Shown in pieces: positions 6,549 through 10,827 of a DNA stretch of 10,827 bases. Both the position numbers and the translations under genes were made by a program. The stretch comes from Saprospiraceae bacterium UBA3362 (GTDB taxonomy: Bacteria > Bacteroidota > Bacteroidia > Chitinophagales > Saprospiraceae), in NCBI GenBank assembly GCA_002360455.1, contig DEQQ01000100.1:1-10827 (forward strand), read 5' to 3'. The notes below the pieces were generated by a model, which was not told the DNA's origin, did no database searches, and saw only the letters and a list, made by a program, of their open reading frames with translations. Position 1 is the stretch's first letter; each line of letters begins with the position of its first letter.

Positions 6549-8180
6549 ATGTCAAATCAAATCATTCAAATTCCTCAAGCTACAAATGAACCGGTATTGT
6601 CTTATGCTCCGGGATCGAAAGAAAAAAGGGAACTGAAATTAAAATTAGCAGAACTTAAATCTAAGACAGTTGAAATTTGTATGACCATTGGAGGTCAAAA
6701 AGTGAAAACGGAAAATAGAAAGTCTATCCATCCTCCTCATGAATTAGCTCACACACTCGGGTATTTTTATAAGGGAAATCAAACCCATGTTCAGATGGCA
6801 ATTCAAGCTGCATTGGATGCAAAGGAATCTTGGGAGAACATGCCTTGGCAAGATCGCGCTGCTATTTTCCTCAAAGCAGCAGATTTGATTGCCGGAAAAT
6901 ACAGAGCACAGACCAATGCAATGACCATGTTAGGTCAATCAAAAAATATCTTTCAATCTGAGATAGATGCTGTTTGCGAGTTTTGTGATTTTTTAAGATT
7001 TAATGTTCAGTTTTTGACTGAGATCTATGCAGTTCAACCCCAATCGGCTCCATTGATATGGAATAAAATGGAATACAGACCACTGGAAGGATTTGTTTTT
7101 GCATTGACTCCATTTAACTTTACGTCCATAGCAGGAAATCTTCCCTGTGCTCCGGCGCTAATGGGAAATACTATTGTTTGGAAACCCGCCGAGACCCAAA
7201 TTTATTCGGCTTCACTAATCATGGAAATTCTAGAAGAAGCAGGATTGCCCGCAGGAGTCATCAATCTAATTTTTGTTGATGGATCTGTAGCCGGTTCGGA
7301 AATATTCAAGCATAAAGATTTTGCAGGAATTCATTTTACAGGTTCGACCAAAGTATTTCAGAGTATATGGAAAACTGTTGGAGAAAATTTGCCTTTATAT
7401 AAATCTTTTCCGCGCATGGTGGGTGAAACCGGGGGCAAAGATTTTGTACTCGCTCATTCTTCTGCCAATGCGAAGGCGGTTGCTGTTGCATTATCACGAG
7501 GTGCATTTGAATTTCAAGGGCAAAAGTGCAGTGCAGCATCAAGAGCCTATATTCCAGAATCGTTATGGCCTGATGTACGCCGCGAATTATTATCCGATTT
7601 ATCAGAAATGAAAATGGGATCGCCTGAGAATTTTACAAATTTTATCAATGCGGTTATTGATGAAAAATCGTTTGACAAATTGAAATCCTATATAGATCAG
7701 GTTGCACAAAGTGGAGATGCTGAGATTATAGCCGGTGGTAAATGCGATAAATCTGTAGGTTATTTTATTGAGCCTACTGTAATATTGACTAGAAATCCAC
7801 AGTACGTAACCATGTGTGAAGAGTTGTTTGGACCTGTGCTCAGTGTTTATGTTTACGCAGATTCAGATTATGATGCTGTGCTTAAGCTTGTTGATACTAC
7901 CTCAGAATATGCGTTGACCGGAGCAGTATTTGCGCAAGATCGAAATGTGATTATCAGAAGTTCACATGCTTTACGCAATTCAGCCGGAAATTTTTATATC
8001 AATGACAAGCCTACCGGTGCTGTTGTAGCACAGCAACCTTTTGGCGGAGCCCGAGCTTCCGGGACTAATGACAAAGCGGGTTCTGTTCTCAATTTGTATC
8101 GTTGGGTATCGCCTAGAACGATCAAAGAAAATTTTGCTACGCCTTTGGATTTCAAGTATCCTTTTATGGCAGAAGAGTAG
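6549..8180 (+). CDS. pruA: L-glutamate gamma-semialdehyde (1-pyrroline-5-carboxylate) dehydrogenase
   Basis: A 543-residue aldehyde dehydrogenase. It oxidises glutamate gamma-semialdehyde (from P5C) to glutamate with NAD+, the second step of proline breakdown. N-terminal NEPVLSYAPGS, then LTPFNFTSIAGNLPCAPALM (about 187-205), WKPAET (211-216), FTGSTKVF (263-270), the catalytic Glu293 in VGETGGKD, the nucleophile Cys327 in FQGQKCSAASR, EELFGPVLSVYVY, and the C-terminal YINDKPTGAVVAQQPFGGAR. These long motifs match the single-domain ALDH4A1-type P5CDH, whose mitochondrial members look alike, and not the bifunctional PutA of Proteobacteria. There is no proline dehydrogenase domain and no putA-like gene in the window, so that partner must be elsewhere. 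The gene is 14 bp after coaD and probably shares its promoter; the functional link to CoA synthesis is not obvious. Start ATG is directly preceded by an A/T-rich stretch with no Shine-Dalgarno site. Confidence 0.95.
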   Translation: MSNQIIQIPQATNEPVLSYAPGSKEKRELKLKLAELKSKTVEICMTIGGQKVKTENRKSIHPPHELAHTLGYFYKGNQTHVQMAIQAALDAKESWENMPWQDRAAIFLKAADLIAGKYRAQTNAMTMLGQSKNIFQSEIDAVCEFCDFLRFNVQFLTEIYAVQPQSAPLIWNKMEYRPLEGFVFALTPFNFTSIAGNLPCAPALMGNTIVWKPAETQIYSASLIMEILEEAGLPAGVINLIFVDGSVAGSEIFKHKDFAGIHFTGSTKVFQSIWKTVGENLPLYKSFPRMVGETGGKDFVLAHSSANAKAVAVALSRGAFEFQGQKCSAASRAYIPESLWPDVRRELLSDLSEMKMGSPENFTNFINAVIDEKSFDKLKSYIDQVAQSGDAEIIAGGKCDKSVGYFIEPTVILTRNPQYVTMCEELFGPVLSVYVYADSDYDAVLKLVDTTSEYALTGAVFAQDRNVIIRSSHALRNSAGNFYINDKPTGAVVAQQPFGGARASGTNDKAGSVLNLYRWVSPRTIKENFATPLDFKYPFMAEE

Positions 8181-8262
8181 AAGTAAAGAACTCAATAGTC
8201 ATTCTGCTAGTGGAAGCAATCCATACCGGAGGAGATATTTTGGGGGAAATAAATTTTTTATG

Positions 8263-8305
8263 CTCAATTGGTTGAGGATTTAGTTTATAATGTGTAGTTT
8301 TACAC
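8263..8305. promoter_or_regulatory. two 14-bp inverted repeats upstream of the beta-barrel gene
   Basis: In the 148-bp gap after pruA there are CTCAA-TTGG-TTGAG (8263-8276) and GTGTA-GTTT-TACAC (8292-8305). Each has 5-bp perfect arms and a 4-bp spacer, and the centres are 29 bp apart. GTTG (8271-8274) and TAGTTTTA (8295-8302) lie 20 bp apart, each one mismatch from the Bacteroidota promoter boxes, so the second repeat would overlap a -7 element. The repeats may be operators, or the first may be a weak terminator for pruA, although no T-run follows it. Such short repeats can arise by chance. Confidence 0.25.
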
Positions 8306-8328
8306 AGTAGAAACTTCCCTTTATACAA

Positions 8329-10428
8329 ATGATGAATTCCACTTTCGACCTTATTAACTATTTCCTTAGACAAAGATCTTTGGGAAAGTTATATCGGACT
8401 GAACGGTTGATATTGTTTTTTTGCATCCTTTATTTATACGGAGATACAAGAGTTCAGGCGCAGGTGAATCCTGATGAAGTTTTATTTTTGGATGAGGAAA
8501 GCAGTCTGCGGCTTGGAGGCAATCCGGAAGAAATTTCAGATAAAAGATTGATTGAATTGAATCAAATTCAGGTTTCCGATTTGGAGCAGTTTGCATGGTT
8601 GTCTTCTTTCAAAAAACAAGCTATTTTAGCTTATATAGATCAAAATAAACCCTTGATATCAATTTATGAACTGCAAAATGTCAAAGAGCTAAGCCTGGAG
8701 GAATTAAGAACTCTCAGCATGTATATCCATGTTGCCAATAAATTCCAAACAGAGTTCGGCGCATCAGATTTAAAAGATCAGTCCAATGCGAGATTGGTTT
8801 GCAGATGGACAAGAAAATTGCAATTGGAAGATCAATATTTCAGTTCAGACAGTGTAGCCTCCGGTTTTATAGGAAGCCCCGATCAGATGTATTTGAGTTA
8901 TAGAAATCAAAAGGCAGGAAGATTTTCTTATGGATTTCAATTGGAGAAAGATGCCGGAGAACCTTGGCTTCATTCTAACAAGACCATTGATTTTGTAAGT
9001 GCTCATTTTTATCTGGAGAATTTTGGAAGACAAAAATGGACTATAGCTTTAGGAGATTTTTCTGCAAGATTGGGTCAGGGTTTGTTAAGTGATAACCTAT
9101 TTGTAGTTGGAAGAAACCAGCAGTTTGGATCTTTGTTGCGACGAAGTTTGGAAACAAGAGCGTACAGATCTCTATTGGAAGACAATATGCTGAGAGGTAT
9201 TGCGCTAAAGAGAAAATTGAGTTCGCATTTTCAAATCTTAGCATTTGTTTCAAGAAATAAGATGGATGCAACTCTAAGTGAGGGTGCTGGAAATACCATA
9301 GAAAACACAGCGCAAGAAAGATTTTTCACAAGCTTCAATTTGTCGGGATTGCATAGAAGCCAAAATGAGATTGCAAAAAGAAACATTGCACATCTAACAC
9401 TGAGTGGAGTAGGAATTCAAACCAATTACCGCCGATACAGTGTGGGAATCAACGGTCTAATGCAATCCACAGAATTTCAGAAAAAATCAAGTGCGCGACC
9501 CGATTTGGTGTTTGACAATTTAGCCAAAGATCAATATTATTTATCAGTTGATGCAAAATATCAGTGGAGAAATTTAGTTTTTTGGGCAGAGCTTGGAGCG
9601 GATGCACGAGCCAAACATGGCGCTATAGCAGGAGTTTTGCTGGGAATATCCAAGAGTACAGAAATGGTTTTATTGTATAGAGATTATCATCCCGGATTCA
9701 ATCCATTGATGGGACAGTCTTATGCTTCCTCATCAAAGAATAAAAATGAGAGAGGACTTTTGTGGGGCATGAATACACAGATTAATTCCAAACAAACTGT
9801 GAATATCTCTGTGGACTACTATCAAAGTCCATGGCTGAGATACAACGGACAAGAGCTTCAATATACCTCAGATCAAAGCTTGCGCTACACTTATACGGTG
9901 CGAAAAAAATGGAATACATACCTCCAAATGACGAGAAGGAAGCAAAATAGTTCGAGCACGGATGAAGTCGGAACTGCAAATTCAGTGGTTCAAAGTCGAT
10001 ATCAAATGAGATGGAACACAGAAATTAAGCTTCGATATGACCTTACATGGAGATTCAGAATCGAATGGAATGAGATGAGAGAAGGAGAGATGCAAACACG
10101 AGGTCAGATGATAAGTACGGATCTTTTGTACAAAGATTTCGAATCCAAATTTTCGGGAACGATGAGGTTTGGATTGTTTGATACAGACAGCTATGACAGT
10201 CGGATATACAGCTTTGAGAATGATGTTTTGTATCAGTATTCTATACCGGCATATTACGGAAGGGGGAATATCTTTTATGTTAATTTGAGATACCGAGCGG
10301 CGAAGAAGCTCACGATAGAATCTCGATTTTCCAGTACTTTCAAGCCATCCGCTCAGGAAACGGAGAATCAAACCAATCCATACAATCAAGAATTAAAATT
10401 GCAAATAAGCTATCGATTGGGGAGGTAG
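8329..10428 (+). CDS. secreted beta-barrel outer-membrane protein with N-terminal helix-hairpin-helix-like region, function unknown
   Basis: A 699-residue protein. Residues about 26-44 form a hydrophobic signal core ending VQA-Q, a likely signal peptidase I site. About 70-135 resemble a tandem ComEA-like helix-hairpin-helix unit (LNQIQVSDLEQF, AILAYIDQNKPLISIYELQ, LSLEELRTLSMYI), but the glycine-rich GIG turns are replaced (LSSFKK, VKELS). From about 153 to the end there are many alternating, aromatic-rich strands and the motif GDFSARLGQGLLSDNLFVVG (243-262), matching Bacteroidota proteins annotated only as helix-hairpin-helix domain proteins. Ending on ELKLQISYRLGR suits a last barrel strand. 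I infer an outer-membrane barrel with a periplasmic helical domain. The signal peptide has an unusually long pre-region from ATG 8329; TTG at 8380 would give a more typical one. It is the last gene before a terminator and likely monocistronic. DNA-uptake or transport roles are possible but unproven. Confidence 0.8.
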   Translation: MMNSTFDLINYFLRQRSLGKLYRTERLILFFCILYLYGDTRVQAQVNPDEVLFLDEESSLRLGGNPEEISDKRLIELNQIQVSDLEQFAWLSSFKKQAILAYIDQNKPLISIYELQNVKELSLEELRTLSMYIHVANKFQTEFGASDLKDQSNARLVCRWTRKLQLEDQYFSSDSVASGFIGSPDQMYLSYRNQKAGRFSYGFQLEKDAGEPWLHSNKTIDFVSAHFYLENFGRQKWTIALGDFSARLGQGLLSDNLFVVGRNQQFGSLLRRSLETRAYRSLLEDNMLRGIALKRKLSSHFQILAFVSRNKMDATLSEGAGNTIENTAQERFFTSFNLSGLHRSQNEIAKRNIAHLTLSGVGIQTNYRRYSVGINGLMQSTEFQKKSSARPDLVFDNLAKDQYYLSVDAKYQWRNLVFWAELGADARAKHGAIAGVLLGISKSTEMVLLYRDYHPGFNPLMGQSYASSSKNKNERGLLWGMNTQINSKQTVNISVDYYQSPWLRYNGQELQYTSDQSLRYTYTVRKKWNTYLQMTRRKQNSSSTDEVGTANSVVQSRYQMRWNTEIKLRYDLTWRFRIEWNEMREGEMQTRGQMISTDLLYKDFESKFSGTMRFGLFDTDSYDSRIYSFENDVLYQYSIPAYYGRGNIFYVNLRYRAAKKLTIESRFSSTFKPSAQETENQTNPYNQELKLQISYRLGR

Positions 10429-10432
10429 TTGG

Positions 10433-10454
10433 AACAAGATTTTATCTTGTTTTG
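10433..10454 (+). terminator. hairpin terminator after the beta-barrel gene
   Basis: AACAAGAT-TTT-ATCTTGTT forms a perfect 8-bp stem with a 3-base loop (10433-10451) starting 5 bp after the stop codon, followed by TT. The stem is AT-rich and the trailing T-run is short, as is common in low-GC Bacteroidota. Position and symmetry support intrinsic termination of the upstream gene. Confidence 0.7.
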
Positions 10455-10483
10455 ACAACTTAAGAATACGTTTTTTATGTTTT

Positions 10484-10509
10484 TCATTGATCAAAAATTT
10501 GATGAATGA
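10484..10509. repeat. imperfect inverted repeat, 12-bp arms
   Basis: TCATTGATCAAA (10484-10495) and TTTGATGAATGA (10498-10509) pair at 11 of 12 positions with an AA centre. It follows the terminator by 30 bp. It may be a second hairpin or an operator upstream of the histone-like gene. It lacks a downstream T-run directly at its base; a T6 run occurs about 20 bp later. Confidence 0.4.
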
Positions 10510-10622
10510 CTTGATGATGGAAAGATTTTTTAGTTCATTGTTTTTATGATTTCAGAATAGAATAACTAAGTTTTTTATCATTGAATTGAATTGAATGGAG
10601 TGATGAAAATGAAAATTGAATT

Positions 10623-10660
10623 AAAAAAAATTTCGTTTTTTCAAAAAAAATATTAAAAAA
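10623..10660. promoter_or_regulatory. roughly helically phased A/T-tracts just upstream of a promoter (possible curved DNA or UP element)
   Basis: Runs of A8 (10623-10630), T6 (10636-10641), A8 (10643-10650) and A6 (10655-10660) follow one another with centres about 8-12 bp apart, near one helical turn. They end 2 bp before the -33 TTTG. Such tracts are known to bend DNA and to act as upstream promoter elements; function here is inferred from position. Confidence 0.4.
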
Positions 10661-10662
10661 TA

Positions 10663-10692
10663 TTTGCATATATGAAATTTGTATTACCTTTG
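10663..10692 (+). promoter_or_regulatory. Bacteroidota-type promoter of the histone-like gene (TTTG-N18-TACCTTTG)
   Basis: TTTG at 10663-10666 and TACCTTTG at 10685-10692 fit the -33/-7 consensus with an 18-bp spacer. Transcription would start near 10697-10700 and leave a leader of about 60 bases that is AT-rich and ends in an A-run (10747-10754) before the ATG at 10760, with no Shine-Dalgarno site. Confidence 0.65.
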
Positions 10693-10759
10693 ATGAGAAA
10701 ATCAAATGAGATTTTTTAAAATTATTTTATTATTTAATTTTTAACTAAAAAAAATTCAC

Positions 10760-10827
10760 ATGGCAAAAGCAAGTTCAACAGCAAAGAAAACTACTGCTAA
10801 AAAAACTGCTAAGAAAGCTGCTCCTAA
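10760..10827 (+). CDS. Lys/Ala/Thr-rich basic protein, N-terminus only (histone H1-like or HU-type tail)
   Basis: The first 22 codons read MAKASSTAKKTTAKKTAKKA then AP, with the 23rd codon (AA-) cut by the window end. Lys makes up about a third and nearly all other residues are Ala, Thr or Ser, with repeats of the type TAKK/AKKT. Such tails occur in bacterial histone H1-like proteins and in N-terminally extended HU or SWIB-type nucleoid proteins of Bacteroidota and Chlamydiota. The visible part cannot distinguish these. It has its own promoter at 10663-10692 with A-tracts upstream, which fits a strongly expressed DNA-binding protein. The ATG is the first in-frame start after that promoter. 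Confidence 0.65.
   Translation, partial: MAKASSTAKKTTAKKTAKKAAP

Larger units (their letters stand above)
10429..10759. other. 331-bp AT-rich non-coding region between the beta-barrel gene and the histone-like gene
   Basis: No open reading frame longer than about 20 codons with plausible coding character is visible. The region holds the terminator at 10433-10454, an imperfect inverted repeat at 10484-10509, a short tandem repeat TTGAA x3 at 10581-10595, A/T-tracts at 10623-10660 and a promoter at 10663-10692. The second half is extremely AT-rich. It is mostly the control region of the downstream gene. Confidence 0.75.

Noticed and set aside
8228..8276. GGAGGAG followed by TTG as a Shine-Dalgarno site for a tiny ORF (about 11 codons)
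   Set aside because: The reading frame stops after about 11 codons, has no recognisable content, and this phylum rarely uses Shine-Dalgarno sites; the match is probably chance.
7980..8373. Open frames on the minus strand over the pruA end and the following gap
   Set aside because: They are antisense to strongly conserved pruA codons, with no family-like motifs; long antisense frames arise by chance here.
9982..10389. 135-codon minus-strand open frame inside the beta-barrel gene
   Set aside because: The plus-strand frame has signal peptide and barrel features through to its end; the antisense translation shows no recognisable domain.
10581..10595. TTGAA x3 tandem repeat as a CRISPR or phase-variation tract
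   Set aside because: Only three 5-bp units in non-coding AT-rich DNA and far from the -33/-7 spacer; no evidence of function.
10603..10720. Two micro-ORFs of 17 and 15 codons (ATG at 10603 and ATG at 10672)
   Set aside because: They consist of AT-rich codons and overlap the A-tracts and the promoter of the histone-like gene; no sign of coding selection.

Overview
The window looks like chromosomal DNA from an AT-rich member of the Bacteroidota. Three things point there. The protein families and their variant motifs are of Bacteroidota type: a PyrC-like dihydroorotase with a DDQVHFREPG motif, a long ALDH4A1-like P5C dehydrogenase, and a beta-barrel protein with an N-terminal helix-hairpin-helix-like region. 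The promoter-like sites match the Bacteroidota sigma consensus TTTG / TAnnTTTG. Start codons lack obvious Shine-Dalgarno sites and have A/T-rich upstream sequence. I cannot place the genus; an uncultured Saprospirales- or Sphingobacteriales-like lineage is only a guess.

Layout. 1-1428 (+): 3' part of an S41 carboxyl-terminal processing protease, cut by the left edge. 1435-4313 (-): a two-gene unit, dihydroorotase (pyrC) followed by a Wzx-like polysaccharide flippase, running convergently into the protease gene with only 6 bp between stop codons. 4314-4465: divergent intergenic region with a perfect 12-bp palindrome. 4466-5940 (+): a zinc-independent quinone-oxidoreductase-like MDR protein and a YfcE-type metallophosphoesterase, joined by an ATGA overlap. 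6004-6035: a near-ideal Bacteroidota promoter almost touching the start codon of coaD. 6043-8180 (+): coaD and pruA, 14 bp apart. 8329-10428 (+): a 699-aa secreted, predicted outer-membrane beta-barrel protein with a degenerate helix-hairpin-helix N-terminus, followed by a clear hairpin terminator. 10429-10759: very AT-rich non-coding region with the terminator, an imperfect inverted repeat, roughly phased A-tracts and a promoter. From 10760 (+): the first 22 codons of a Lys/Ala/Thr-rich, histone H1-like or HU-tail-like protein, cut by the right edge.

Functionally this is mostly housekeeping: pyrimidine synthesis, CoA synthesis, proline/glutamate metabolism, envelope polysaccharide export and periplasmic proteolysis. 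The genes do not form one pathway; they sit in short transcription units. I see no mobile element, CRISPR array, tRNA/rRNA, toxin-antitoxin pair or defence system. The least explained parts are the helix-hairpin-helix/beta-barrel protein and the A-tract-rich control region of the histone-like gene. I do not think a new multi-gene system can be claimed from this window.
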